A stretch of 64,000 nucleotides of DNA. It comes from Flavisolibacter nicotianae (GTDB taxonomy: Bacteria; Bacteroidota; Bacteroidia; Chitinophagales; Chitinophagaceae). Below, piece after piece: positions 53,675-62,725 of this stretch; position 1 is the stretch's first letter, and every line of letters begins with the position of its first letter. Under the pieces are notes generated by a model. The model had not been told where the DNA came from and ran no database searches. It saw nothing but the letters and a program-made list of their open reading frames with translations. The stretch lies in assembly GCF_003628535.1 (NCBI RefSeq), contig NZ_RBCI01000001.1, forward strand, positions 186,001 to 250,000, written 5' to 3'. The position numbers were made by a program, and so were the translations under genes.

Positions 53675-54574
53675 ATGCAGAACGCACTTTTGTATCAGGC
53701 CTACGGCGGTCAGGACTTCGTGAACGAATGCCGTTATTCTCTTTTGAAGTATTTACAGGTATACAACCTGACCCCGCCGGTTCATACGGGCATCGTGGTG
53801 TACACCGATACGCCGAATGCGTTTGCCGACTTTCAACCTTTTCTGCCCTACCTGTCTACGCGGCCTTTGACGAAGGACCGCGTGCAGCAATGGCGGGGCA
53901 CCATCAATTTTGTGCACCGGGTAAAAATTGAAATGCTGATCGATTTTCTGCGCACCTTCGAGGGTAATGTGCTCTACTGCGATACCGACACCTACCTTAC
54001 CGCACCCATTCAACCGGTTTTTGAAAACATCGGCAAAGGCGTGTTTTACCTGCATGCTTACGAAGGCGTGATCGACAAAACCCTCAGCCCCTCTTTTCAC
54101 AAATGGGAGAATTTTCTTTCCACCACGCCGATTCGTTTCAACGACAAAGAGCTCCAGTTCAGCCCGTCGCTGAAAATGTATAACGCCGGCGTGGTGGGAC
54201 TTCGGCATGCCAACAAGGCAATCCTGCACGACGTGCTGGCCCTGACCGATGCGGTTTATGCCCAATTTCCCAAACACATTGCCGAGCAGTTTGCCTTTAG
54301 CTACTGCATGCAAACCAGCGGCACCGTACAAACTGCCGAAAACGAAGTAGCACATTACTGGAACCTGAAAGAGTTTCGCCGCCTGCTGCAACGGTTCTTT
54401 ACAGCCAACGCGGAAGAAAGCATTCCCAACCTGATAAAAAAGCTGAATGCCATCGATGCCATGGCCATCCAGGCCGAGAAGAATGCCTACGAGAACCTGC
54501 CTTTGCTGCAGCGGCTGATCCGCCAGTTGTCGGGCAAGGCCTGGAAAATAGCGCCGTATGAAAAACGACTCTAG
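53675..54574 (+). CDS. Putative glycosyltransferase (nucleotide-diphospho-sugar transferase-like)
   Basis: 299 residues from MQNALLYQAYGGQDFVNEC. VHTGIVVYTDTPNAF and LRTFEGNVLYCDTDTYLTAPI have the shape of a GT-A domain with a DTD metal-binding motif (about 100-106). MYNAGVVGLRHANKAIL and HIAEQFAFSYCMQ fit family 8/32-type transferases. Likely cytosolic, acting on a surface glycan precursor. The ABC exporter gene follows 16 bases later. Confidence 0.75.
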   Translation: MQNALLYQAYGGQDFVNECRYSLLKYLQVYNLTPPVHTGIVVYTDTPNAFADFQPFLPYLSTRPLTKDRVQQWRGTINFVHRVKIEMLIDFLRTFEGNVLYCDTDTYLTAPIQPVFENIGKGVFYLHAYEGVIDKTLSPSFHKWENFLSTTPIRFNDKELQFSPSLKMYNAGVVGLRHANKAILHDVLALTDAVYAQFPKHIAEQFAFSYCMQTSGTVQTAENEVAHYWNLKEFRRLLQRFFTANAEESIPNLIKKLNAIDAMAIQAEKNAYENLPLLQRLIRQLSGKAWKIAPYEKRL

Positions 54575-54590
54575 CCCGTAGCTTTACATT

Positions 54591-56399
54591 ATGAAAGTTT
54601 TGCTCAATTATCTTAAACCATACAAGGGACTTGTGTTCCTGGTGCTGCTGCTGGCGGCCATGAACATTGGGTTCTCCCTGATCGATCCCATCATCTTTGG
54701 CCGGCTGATTGACCTGGCGAACAGGTATACCAACAACAAATCCGCCTATCCTTCTTTCTTCTGGAGTTTTGCCACGCCGGTGCTTTGGCTGCTGGGTGCT
54801 TCCATTGGCGTGGCCATGGTGAGCCGCATTGCCAAAAACTTCCAGGATTATTTCCTCAATGTCATTCAGCAAAAATTCGGGGCAAAGGTTTTTACCGATG
54901 GCCTCAAGCATGCCATGCGCCTGCCCTACCAGGAATTTGAAGACCAGCGCAGCGGCGAAACGTTGAGCATTCTGCAAAAAGTGCGGACAGATACTGAGCG
55001 GTTCATGAACTCGTTTGTCAACGTTTTATTTACGGTTATCGTGGGCATCGTTTTCGTAGCCATTTTTGCCTCCAATATCCACTGGTCGCTTCCATTCATC
55101 TATTTCGGCGGCATTGCCCTGCTGGTGGTGATCTCGAACCTGTTGAGCAAAAAAGTCAAGACCATTCAAAAAGTCATCGTTTCGCAAACAACCTCCCTGG
55201 CCGGCACTACAACGGAAAGCTTGCGCAACATCGAACTGGTGAAAAGCCTTGGGCTGACAGGCCAGGAAGTGGAACGCCTGAACAAAAACACCTACAAGAT
55301 TCTCGGTCTTGAACTGACCAAGGTAAAACGTATCCGCAGCATTTCGTTTGTACAGGGCACCTTTGTGAACACGCTGCGGCAGGTGATTCTTTTTATGTTG
55401 TTGTGGGTGGTGTACCAGGGTAAATTATCGGCCGGGCAACTGGCCACCATGCAGATCTTTTCCTTTTTTGTTTTTGGTCCGCTGCAGGATATCGGCAACA
55501 TTCTTTTGAGTTATCGTGAAGCCGAAGCCTCGCTCAACAATTTTGAAAACCTGATGAAGAAAGAGCCCGAGAAAGAGCCGGGCCAGCCCAGGCATCTAGG
55601 CCCCGTGCAGACACTGGAGTTCCGCCACGTTTCGTTCAAACACCAGACGGCGCAACACAAGGCCATCGACAACATTTCCTTCAAAACACAAAAAGGCGAA
55701 ACCATTGCGTTTGTGGGCCCGTCGGGTTCGGGAAAAACCACGCTGATGAAATTGCTGGTGGGTTTGTATCGTCCGCTCGAAGGCAATATTTTTTACAATA
55801 GCCTGGACGAAAACAGCATCTTCTTCGATGACCTGCGCAGGCAGATCGGCTTCGTTACACAGGATACACAACTCTTTAGCGGCACGATCCGCGAAAACCT
55901 CCTGTTCGTAAACCCGGAAGCATCGGAAGACGATCTTTTGGATGCGTTGCAAAAAGCATCCTGCAACAATCTTTTGCTTCGTGCCGAGAAAGGTATCGAT
56001 ACGATGATCGGTGAAGGCGGCCTGAAATTATCGGGCGGCGAAAAGCAGCGTTTGTCCATTGCCCGTGCGCTGATCCGCAAACCCAACCTGCTGATCTTCG
56101 ACGAAGCCACATCCGCATTGGATTCGCTGACGGAAGAAGAGATCGGCAAAACCATCCGCACGGTTTCGTCGCTGCAAAACCAGATCACCATTCTCATTGC
56201 GCACCGCCTGTCGACCATCATGCACGCCGACCGGATTTATGTGTTGGAAAGAGGCATTGTAACCGAAACCGGCACACACGAAAGCTTGCTGGAAGAAAAA
56301 GGTTTGTACTATGCCATGTGGCGGCAACAGATCGGCGAACGGAAAACAGCCCCCCTGCCCCCCAAGGGCGGCGTGGCAACCGCACAGATGCCGGCGTAA
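54591..56399 (+). CDS. ABC transporter, fused permease and ATPase (MsbA/lipid exporter type)
   Basis: 602 residues. Six membrane segments in residues 1-320 are followed by the ATPase: Walker A VGPSGSGKTTLMK, Q-loop FVTQDTQLFSGTIREN, signature LSGGEKQRLSIARAL and Walker B LLIFDEATSALDS, with IAHRLST (H-loop). It is a half-transporter that must dimerise. Context with three glycosyltransferases suggests export of a glycolipid. The last 20 or so residues (TAPLPPKGGVATAQMPA) are encoded by the GC-rich repeat, an added tail not needed by the fold. Confidence 0.92.
   Translation: MKVLLNYLKPYKGLVFLVLLLAAMNIGFSLIDPIIFGRLIDLANRYTNNKSAYPSFFWSFATPVLWLLGASIGVAMVSRIAKNFQDYFLNVIQQKFGAKVFTDGLKHAMRLPYQEFEDQRSGETLSILQKVRTDTERFMNSFVNVLFTVIVGIVFVAIFASNIHWSLPFIYFGGIALLVVISNLLSKKVKTIQKVIVSQTTSLAGTTTESLRNIELVKSLGLTGQEVERLNKNTYKILGLELTKVKRIRSISFVQGTFVNTLRQVILFMLLWVVYQGKLSAGQLATMQIFSFFVFGPLQDIGNILLSYREAEASLNNFENLMKKEPEKEPGQPRHLGPVQTLEFRHVSFKHQTAQHKAIDNISFKTQKGETIAFVGPSGSGKTTLMKLLVGLYRPLEGNIFYNSLDENSIFFDDLRRQIGFVTQDTQLFSGTIRENLLFVNPEASEDDLLDALQKASCNNLLLRAEKGIDTMIGEGGLKLSGGEKQRLSIARALIRKPNLLIFDEATSALDSLTEEEIGKTIRTVSSLQNQITILIAHRLSTIMHADRIYVLERGIVTETGTHESLLEEKGLYYAMWRQQIGERKTAPLPPKGGVATAQMPA
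56349..56378. repeat. GC-rich palindromic repeat encoding the C-terminal tail of the ABC exporter
   Basis: Copy of the family GCC(T/C)CCC...AAGG...G(A/C)GTGGC, read as APLPPKGGVA in the plus direction, opposite to the helicase copies. The stop codon follows 18 bases later. Confidence 0.75.
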
Positions 56400-56496
56400 G
56401 CAAGTGTTTTTTTCCTGCCCGGCCATGTTTTGAACGCTGAAGTGTGCGACGCAACAGGCGATGCCAAACAATTCGATCGCTCGTCTCATAAATAAA

Positions 56497-56530
56497 ACAA
56501 AGCCTCAGCTTTATAAGACTGAGGCTTTGT
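56497..56530. terminator. Bidirectional terminator between the ABC exporter and the TonB receptor
   Basis: Perfect 12-bp arms (ACAAAGCCTCAG / CTGAGGCTTTGT) around a 10-base loop, between genes ending at 56399 and 56597. Confidence 0.85.
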
Positions 56531-56596
56531 TGCATCGTGCGAAAGCCAGGGCCTGTGTTCAAGCCTCTCCCCTCCTTTTGATGGTGACGATGCTTT

Positions 56597-58984
56597 TTAC
56601 TTTACGTTAATGGGCACGTTCAGTTTCACGGAAAAATTCCGGCCCATGTTGAACACGCCCTGCCGGCCGGTCAGGTTGTTCACGTCCGTGTATTTCAACC
56701 GGCTCAAATGCTCCTGGTAGGCCACATCGGTGATGTTGTTCAAGGCCAGGTGCAGGCTGGCAACGGTCTTTCCTTTCTTCGAAACGAAATCGGTTCCGAC
56801 CCCGCTGTTGTACAACACATATCCCCGTGTTGAGGTTTCGGTGTTGTAGCCGGTGAACGGGTGAACCTGCCGGAAAACGGAATTGGCTTCGACAAGAAAA
56901 TACAGGTTGCGCAGGCTTTTTCCCGTCTTTTGAAAATGCGCTCTCAACTCGCTGTTCAGCCGTACGGCCGGAATCTGCGGCAGGTTTTTACTACCGTCCA
57001 ATGCTTCGCCAAAGGTGCCCCGCACATAGGAAAACGTGTTTTCAAAATGCAACCAGTCCAACGGGTGCGGATGGATGTCCAGTTGCGCTTCAACGCCGGC
57101 CAGGCTGGCGGTGTTCTGGCTGAACGCAAAGACCTGGAAGGCCTGCCCGTTGTTTTCAATGATGGAGTCCTCACCGGCGCGGTTTTGCAAACGGCGGTAG
57201 AAAATAAAATCATTGATATGGTTGTAGAAAGCGTTCAGTGTAAGGTTAAAGTGCAGGTGGTCGACTTCGAGGCCGGCATCGGCCTGGAAGCTTTTTTCGC
57301 TGCGCAGGTTTTGTTGCCCGATCTCGTAGCGGTAGGTGCCCTCGTGTGCGCCGTTTGAAGCCAGTTCGGAAAGCGCCGGCGCCCTGAATCCCTTGGCCAC
57401 ATTTGCTTTCAGCGTCACCGCATGCGAAGCCCGGTAGCTAAGGCCCGCACTGCCCGAAACGTTGGCGAAGTTGCGGGTGAAGGGGGCGAACTTGGTTGTG
57501 CCACCTTCCATCAATTCTTTGGAATGGATGGTGCGGTGATCGAAACGAAGGCCGCCGGTCAGGGTTGTTTTTTCAAAGAACCGTTGGGTAAACAAAAACG
57601 TCCCGATGTCGAACAGGTTATAGGCCGGGATGATCACCTCCTCGCCACGATTGCGGTTGGCTTGCTGCATGCCGCTAACGCCGAGGGTTGTTTGCCAGTC
57701 CCGCACTTGCGGCAAGGTCCACTGTAGGTTATAGCTCAGTGTCTTCAGGTCGAAAAACATGTTGGCCGCCTCCGGTTTTTCCGCATCGCCGAATTCCTTG
57801 CGCAAATTGTTTTGCCAGGCCAGGTTTAGTTTCACACGGCTGTGCCCAATGTTGAAACTGTTGTCGGAGATCACCTTGTAGTGGCGGACATTCTGGTAGG
57901 GCACAAGAGGCGAATGCCCTTCGTAATCGCCGGTGGCGGCAATGCGCTCGAGCGGCGTGTCGGCATAGAGCAGGAACTTTCCAGTTGCGGAGTCCCTTCT
58001 TCCCTCCACCAAACCCAGGTTCTGGTTAAACGAGCTAAAGATCAAATGGCTGAAGCCCCAGCTTTTGTTCAGCCCTACGTAACCGCCCAGGTTTTTTTCG
58101 TTGAAGCGGGAGTTCAGCACGGCACCATCGTAGCGATTGTGGTAGTCGCCGGCCGTACGCAATGAGCCGTACACATTCCAGTTAAACCCGTTTTGATTGC
58201 CGGCCAGGTTGCCGTTCAGCCCGACCATGGAATTGTTGCTTTGGTAATTGGTGTAGATATTGCCATGCACCGTGCCATCCGTAACCGGCACATTGGTAAT
58301 AAAATTGATCACGCCGGCCAGTGCATCACTTCCGTACATCAGCGAAGCGGGACCTTTGAGCACTTCGGCACGGTTCACGCTCAGTTCATCGATCTCTACG
58401 CCGTGCTCCTCGCCCCATTGCTGGCCTTCCTGCCGCACACCGTCGTTCACCACCACCACGCGGTTAAATCCAAGGCCGCGGATCACCGGCTTTGACACGG
58501 CCGGGCCGGTACTGACCTGCGACACGCCAGGCTGTCGCGATATCAGGTCGATGATGTTTGTCGCCGGCGTTTGCAGCATTTCCTGTTTACGCATCACCGT
58601 TACCGCGATAGGCGCATTGCGAATCGACGTGGCATGGGCCACCCCGGTGATGGTCACGCCCAGTTGCTCTTTTACGGAAGGCGCAACGGAAAAATTCTTG
58701 ACGGTGCTTTCTTTGATATCGAGATGCTCCACCAGGGTATTGAACCCGGAATAACTCACTTCGATTGTATGGTGGCCAGCCGGCACGTTTTTGATTGTGT
58801 AGTTGCCCGCCGTGTCGGTAAGGCCGCCAATGCGGGCCTCGGCAAGCGAAATTGAAGCGCCAGCCAGGGGCTCACCGGTTTGCGCATCGATCACTTTTCC
58901 GCTCAGGGTGATCTTGTTGGCTGGCTGGGAAAACGAAAACAGATAAATGAAAGAAAAGAAAATAACCAGTAGGCATGCCCTCAT
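56597..58984 (-). CDS. TonB-dependent receptor with carboxypeptidase-like regulatory domain
   Basis: 795 residues from MRACLLVIFFSFIYLFSFSQ, a signal peptide; the frame is open 144 codons upstream, where it overlaps the small Cys/His-rich gene in another frame. The N-terminal repeat ITLSGKVIDAQTGEPLAGASISL is the CarboxypepD_reg domain. The plug has DLISRQPGVSQVSTGPAVSKPVIRGLG and RAEVLKGPASLMYGSDALAGVINF; the barrel ends in FSVKLNVPINVK. The substrate is unknown; the partner gene upstream suggests a metal. Not a SusC type and no SusD follows. Confidence 0.93.
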   Translation of the reverse strand: MRACLLVIFFSFIYLFSFSQPANKITLSGKVIDAQTGEPLAGASISLAEARIGGLTDTAGNYTIKNVPAGHHTIEVSYSGFNTLVEHLDIKESTVKNFSVAPSVKEQLGVTITGVAHATSIRNAPIAVTVMRKQEMLQTPATNIIDLISRQPGVSQVSTGPAVSKPVIRGLGFNRVVVVNDGVRQEGQQWGEEHGVEIDELSVNRAEVLKGPASLMYGSDALAGVINFITNVPVTDGTVHGNIYTNYQSNNSMVGLNGNLAGNQNGFNWNVYGSLRTAGDYHNRYDGAVLNSRFNEKNLGGYVGLNKSWGFSHLIFSSFNQNLGLVEGRRDSATGKFLLYADTPLERIAATGDYEGHSPLVPYQNVRHYKVISDNSFNIGHSRVKLNLAWQNNLRKEFGDAEKPEAANMFFDLKTLSYNLQWTLPQVRDWQTTLGVSGMQQANRNRGEEVIIPAYNLFDIGTFLFTQRFFEKTTLTGGLRFDHRTIHSKELMEGGTTKFAPFTRNFANVSGSAGLSYRASHAVTLKANVAKGFRAPALSELASNGAHEGTYRYEIGQQNLRSEKSFQADAGLEVDHLHFNLTLNAFYNHINDFIFYRRLQNRAGEDSIIENNGQAFQVFAFSQNTASLAGVEAQLDIHPHPLDWLHFENTFSYVRGTFGEALDGSKNLPQIPAVRLNSELRAHFQKTGKSLRNLYFLVEANSVFRQVHPFTGYNTETSTRGYVLYNSGVGTDFVSKKGKTVASLHLALNNITDVAYQEHLSRLKYTDVNNLTGRQGVFNMGRNFSVKLNVPINVK

Positions 58985-59022
58985 GGCAAATCGTTTTGTT
59001 GAAAAAATAAGAGAAAGAAAAA

Positions 59023-59376
59023 TCAGCTTGGTCGACCAACAGGAGGGCCGCGGTTTTCGGCGCGGAGGAGCACTGCCGGTAAAAGAGCGGGAAGAAAAAA
59101 CGACACCGGCCGGTTGTCGAAACAAGGGGGCGCAGCAACTGCCAAAGGCAGGGGTGCGAGATAAGGGGCCGTTACCACCAGGTCGTTGAACGAACAGTGA
59201 AAGGCCTGCCGGTGAAAGCAAGGTAGATTTTTTCCCGGGTGCTGGCATACAATCCCATCCCGGTGACCGGCAAAGGCTTCGTGCAGGAATGTTCTGGGTG
59301 TAATGCTCAGTGCAAAAACCAACAGCAGGAAAAAGCCCCCTTTCTTTCGTATCCGGTCGTTGCCGTTCAAATCCAT
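59023..59376 (-). CDS. Small Cys/His-rich exported protein upstream of a TonB receptor
   Basis: 117 residues from MDLNGNDRIRKKGGFFLLLVFALSI, a basic start plus hydrophobic segment (signal or anchor). Next comes TFLHEAFAGHRDGIVCQHPGKN and LPCFHRQAFHCSF, with three Cys and several His in 35 residues, a likely metal-binding cluster. The FLHEAFAGHRD motif is one I recognise from small proteins next to TonB receptors in other Bacteroidota. 38 bases separate it from the receptor gene, so both are probably one operon from TACTTTTG at 59428-59421. Metal identity unknown. Confidence 0.72.
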   Translation of the reverse strand: MDLNGNDRIRKKGGFFLLLVFALSITPRTFLHEAFAGHRDGIVCQHPGKNLPCFHRQAFHCSFNDLVVTAPYLAPLPLAVAAPPCFDNRPVSFFLPALLPAVLLRAENRGPPVGRPS

Positions 59377-59420
59377 AGATTCCTTTCGGTAGCGTAGATG
59401 GCAAAAATGCCGCCATTGTG

Positions 59421-59428
59421 CAAAAGTA
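59421..59428 (-). promoter_or_regulatory. Putative -7 box (TACTTTTG) of the TonB receptor operon
   Basis: Exact TAnnTTTG on the minus strand, 44 bases before the small Cys/His protein start, in the 64-base gap after the response regulator gene. Confidence 0.45.
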
Positions 59429-59440
59429 CCGGCAAAATGC

Positions 59441-59833
59441 TCAACCAACGAAAGGAATGAGTTGCTGCAGGATGGTCTGCCAGGCCGTGAATGTATGCGG
59501 CTTGCTTAAATAAAGATCGGCGCCCAGGTATCGACAGGTTTCACGGTCAAGATTGCTGGAGGAGGTAGAAACAATAGCGACCGGGATGTGTCCAAACCGC
59601 GGATGCCCTTTTAACCGCTTGAGGGTTTGCCGGCCATCCAGTTTAGGCATGTTGAGGTCAAGGACGATCAGGGCAGGCATTTCTGCCGTAGACAGCGGTT
59701 GCAGAAAGTCCAACACTTCCTGGCCGTTTTGCAGGAACGAAACAGCCAGGGAGGCGCCGAGTCTGCTGCAGGTTTCCTGCACACAGGCACGGTCGTCCAC
59801 ATCATCATCAGCATATAAAACAAATTTCCCCAC
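59441..59833 (-). CDS. Single-domain response regulator (REC)
   Basis: 130 residues, only a receiver domain. FVLYADDDVDDR holds the acidic pocket, LIVLDLNMPKLDG the phosphorylated Asp, VAIVSTSSS the Thr/Ser and LSKPHTF the Lys. No output domain, so it acts through protein contacts, like Rcp1-type partners of phytochrome-like histidine kinases. A one-base gap separates it from a second receiver gene upstream; no kinase gene is in the window. Confidence 0.92.
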   Translation of the reverse strand: MGKFVLYADDDVDDRACVQETCSRLGASLAVSFLQNGQEVLDFLQPLSTAEMPALIVLDLNMPKLDGRQTLKRLKGHPRFGHIPVAIVSTSSSNLDRETCRYLGADLYLSKPHTFTAWQTILQQLIPFVG

Positions 59834-59834
59834 G

Positions 59835-60251
59835 TCAGGAGGCTTTCATATACCGGTTAAAATTGTTCACAATGGTGATGTATTCGTCGTACTTATAGGG
59901 CTTTTTAAAATAAGAAGCAGCCCCCAATTGCGCAAAAAATTCCTTGTCCGTTTTGTTGTCGGAGGTAGAGAACACAACAACGGGAATACCGGCCAGGTGC
60001 GGCTGCGATTTCAGGTAACTCAACGTTCGTCTTCCGTCCCAGCGGGGCATGTTGATGTCGAGTACAATCAGGTTAGGAAGCGATGCAGCGGGAACAGCAT
60101 TGAGGTATTGCATGGCCTCTTCGCCGTCGCTGGCGCAAATGAGCCTGGCCTTGTTTCCGGCATCTTCCATGGAAGACCGGAGGATCAGGCAATCATCACT
60201 GTCATCGTCGATGTACAGTATGGTTGCATTGGTGGTGCTGGTGGTGGTCAT
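59835..60251 (-). CDS. Single-domain response regulator (REC), second of a tandem pair
   Basis: 138 residues from MTTTSTTNATILYIDDDSDD; seven codons longer if the upstream ATG is used. LIVLDINMPRWDG carries the phosphorylated Asp, VVVFSTSDN the Thr/Ser and FKKPYKYDEY the Lys. Same order and spacing of motifs as the gene that follows, which is probably a duplicate. Cotranscribed with it. No output domain. Confidence 0.92.
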   Translation of the reverse strand: MTTTSTTNATILYIDDDSDDCLILRSSMEDAGNKARLICASDGEEAMQYLNAVPAASLPNLIVLDINMPRWDGRRTLSYLKSQPHLAGIPVVVFSTSDNKTDKEFFAQLGAASYFKKPYKYDEYITIVNNFNRYMKAS

Positions 60252-60374
60252 AAAATTGGTGGTTGGTGGCAAAACGAATATAACGATTTACCGTAATAAT
60301 TCATACCAAAAAGATGAGGTTCCTCTTCACGCAGTTGAAACCCCTTTTCTGCCAGACAAACACCAAAAAATCTC

Positions 60375-61550
60375 TCAGAGCCGCTCGAGGATACCAGCGA
60401 TGCCCTGACCCCCACCTACACAGGCGGTGATCATGCCGTATTTTTTCCCCGTGCGCTTCAGGTCAGCCAGGTTCTGGATAGTGAGTTTGGCACCGGTGCA
60501 GCCAAGCGGATGGCCAAGGGCAATGGCACCACCGTTGACATTGACAGTACCCGGGTTCAGCCCGGCTTCGCGGATAACGGCCAGGGCCTGCGAGGCAAAG
60601 GCTTCATTCAGCTCTGTTAAATCGATCTGGCCGAGGTTCATCCCGGCCTGTTGCAGCACTTTCGGAATGGCCGCCACCGGCCCGATACCCATGATGCGTG
60701 GATGCACACCGGCCGATGCGCAGGCTACGAGTCGGCCAATGGGTTGAACACCCAATTCCCTGACCAGCCGTTCGCTCATAACGAGAACAAACGCAGCACC
60801 GTCAGAGGTTTGTGAAGAATTGCCGGCCGTTACGGTACCACCGGCAGCAAACGCCGGTTTTAATTTGGCCAGGGCTTCCCGCGAGGTATCGGCACGGGGC
60901 CCTTCGTCTGTATCGACCGTGAATTTTTTTGTTGCTTTTTTCCCTTTTTCATCCACGTACACCTGCTCCACTTCCATGGGCAGAATGCCGTCCCTGAAGT
61001 AACCTGCCTCGATGGCTTTCAGGGCTTTCTGGTGCGACTGCAGGGCAAATTCGTCCTGGTCGTCGCGGCTTACGTTGTATTCTTTCGCCACGGCTTCGGC
61101 CGTAAGGCCCATGCTGAGGTAATAATCCGGTTCGTCTTTGGCAATGGAGTAGGCAGGAACGGTTTTCCACCCGGCCGTGGGTACGAGGCTCATGCTTTCG
61201 GTCCCACCGGCAATGATGCAATCGGCCATGCCCATCCGAATTTTAGCCGTGGCAATGGCAATGGTTTCCAAGCCGGATGCACAATAGCGGTTTACCGTCA
61301 TGCCGGGGGTATCGAAGCCCACCGCCCGGGCGGCAATGATGCGGCCCACCTGCAAACCCTGCTCGGCCTCGGGCACGGCATTTCCCACGATCACATCATC
61401 GATCTGTTTCCTGTCGAGTTGCGGCACAGTGGCCAGCAACCCTTTTATCAGATCAATCGCCAGGTCGTCCGGACGATAAAACCGGAACCCGCCCCGTTTG
61501 GCTTTGCCGACTGCGGTTCTGAATCCGGCTACAATATAGGCTTCCTGCAT
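60375..61550 (-). CDS. Acetyl-CoA C-acyltransferase (thiolase)
   Basis: 391 residues from MQEAYIVAGFRTAVGKAKRGG; the longer open frame upstream overlaps pyrD and is not coding. The acyl-enzyme Cys90 is in NRYCASGLETIA, NEAFASQALAV and GGAIALGHPLGCTGAKL hold the His pair region, and CVGGGQGIA the second Cys. Thiolase cleaves 3-ketoacyl-CoA in beta-oxidation or runs in reverse. No 3-hydroxyacyl-CoA dehydrogenase is next to it in the window. Divergent from pyrD. Confidence 0.93.
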   Translation of the reverse strand: MQEAYIVAGFRTAVGKAKRGGFRFYRPDDLAIDLIKGLLATVPQLDRKQIDDVIVGNAVPEAEQGLQVGRIIAARAVGFDTPGMTVNRYCASGLETIAIATAKIRMGMADCIIAGGTESMSLVPTAGWKTVPAYSIAKDEPDYYLSMGLTAEAVAKEYNVSRDDQDEFALQSHQKALKAIEAGYFRDGILPMEVEQVYVDEKGKKATKKFTVDTDEGPRADTSREALAKLKPAFAAGGTVTAGNSSQTSDGAAFVLVMSERLVRELGVQPIGRLVACASAGVHPRIMGIGPVAAIPKVLQQAGMNLGQIDLTELNEAFASQALAVIREAGLNPGTVNVNGGAIALGHPLGCTGAKLTIQNLADLKRTGKKYGMITACVGGGQGIAGILERL

Positions 61551-61631
61551 AGCAAAATTTTGTGTACTAAAAATAGGGAAAAAGGGAATTGGTTGCACCA
61601 ACAACCAATGCATGCTTCCCGCCGCTTCTCC

Positions 61632-61639
61632 TATCTTCG
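61632..61639 (+). promoter_or_regulatory. Putative -7 box (TATCTTCG) of pyrD
   Basis: One mismatch to TAnnTTTG, ending 6 bases before the pyrD start codon. Confidence 0.35.
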
Positions 61640-61645
61640 CAACCC

Positions 61646-62707
61646 ATGTACCAGGCAATCCGACGCGTTTTATTTTTGCTGTCCGCCGAAACGGCGCATT
61701 CGTTTTCCATGCGTGCCCTGACTCTTTTTTGTTCGGTTGGTTTTGTACGCAAAGCCCTTCGAAACTATTTTCGTCCGAAAGCCGCTGCATTTCCGGCGTT
61801 CGGGCTTTCCTTTCCGAACCGTGTTGGTCTTGGCGCCGGCTTTGACAAAAACGCCCGGTATTTGCGGGAACTGGAAACGCTTGGGTTTGGCTTCGTGGAG
61901 ATCGGCACCGTAACGCCCCGGCCGCAGGCAGGAAACGACAAGCCAAGGCTTTTCCGCCTGCCAAAAGACAAGGCACTGATCAATCGCATGGGGTTTAACA
62001 ACGATGGCGTGGATGCTGTTGCAAAGCGCCTGAAACAGTGGAGAAAGAATGATGGCAGGTCGCAGAGGAAAGAGGACAGTCGCTACCCGCCAGCTCTGCT
62101 CATCGGCGGCAACATCGGCAAGAACAAAACCACGCCCAACGAAGAAGCCTGGAAGGACTACGAGATTTGCTTTCGCACCCTGCATCCCTACGTGGATTTT
62201 TTTGTGGTGAATGTCAGCTCGCCCAACACACCGGGCTTGCGGGAGTTGCAGGAGAAAGACGCGCTGAAGAAAATCCTGACGCATTTGCAGGAGATGAACA
62301 AAACCTTTGCGCACCCAAGACCCATCCTTTTAAAAATTGCACCCGACCTTACCCTGGAGCAGATTGACGATGTGATAGACCTGGCCAAAGAGATCAGCCT
62401 TGACGGCCTTGTGGCAACCAATACCACCATCAGCCGTGCGGGTCTTCAGACGGCCGCCGGCGAAGTGCAGGCCATCGGTGCCGGTGGCGTCAGCGGGAAG
62501 CCGCTGGAACAGCGAAGCACGGAGATCGTTCGCTATATCCATCAAAAAACAGGCGGGCAAATTCCCCTCATTGGGTCCGGCGGCATTTTTACAGTTGATG
62601 ATGCCCGAAACAAGCTGGCAGCAGGCGCTTCCCTTATCGAAGTGTGGACAGGTTTTATCTATGAAGGCCCGGGAATTGTAAAAAGAATTTGCGGGGCATT
62701 TGCGTAA
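61646..62707 (+). CDS. pyrD: Quinone-dependent dihydroorotate dehydrogenase
   Basis: 353 residues from MYQAIRRVLFLLSAETAH, whose N-terminal helix is the membrane/quinone-binding part of class 2 enzymes. FMN and substrate motifs: GLGAGFDKNA, GFVEIGTVTPRPQ, INRMGFNNDG, NVSSPNTPGLRELQ (catalytic Ser), LVATNTTI and LIGSGGIFT. A polar stretch of about 15 residues (WRKNDGRSQRKEDSRYP) before LLIGGNIGKNK looks longer than usual. It oxidises dihydroorotate in pyrimidine synthesis and passes electrons to menaquinone. terC follows 18 bases later. Confidence 0.95.
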   Translation: MYQAIRRVLFLLSAETAHSFSMRALTLFCSVGFVRKALRNYFRPKAAAFPAFGLSFPNRVGLGAGFDKNARYLRELETLGFGFVEIGTVTPRPQAGNDKPRLFRLPKDKALINRMGFNNDGVDAVAKRLKQWRKNDGRSQRKEDSRYPPALLIGGNIGKNKTTPNEEAWKDYEICFRTLHPYVDFFVVNVSSPNTPGLRELQEKDALKKILTHLQEMNKTFAHPRPILLKIAPDLTLEQIDDVIDLAKEISLDGLVATNTTISRAGLQTAAGEVQAIGAGGVSGKPLEQRSTEIVRYIHQKTGGQIPLIGSGGIFTVDDARNKLAAGASLIEVWTGFIYEGPGIVKRICGAFA

Positions 62708-62725
62708 TTATTTTTAATCAGTTTT

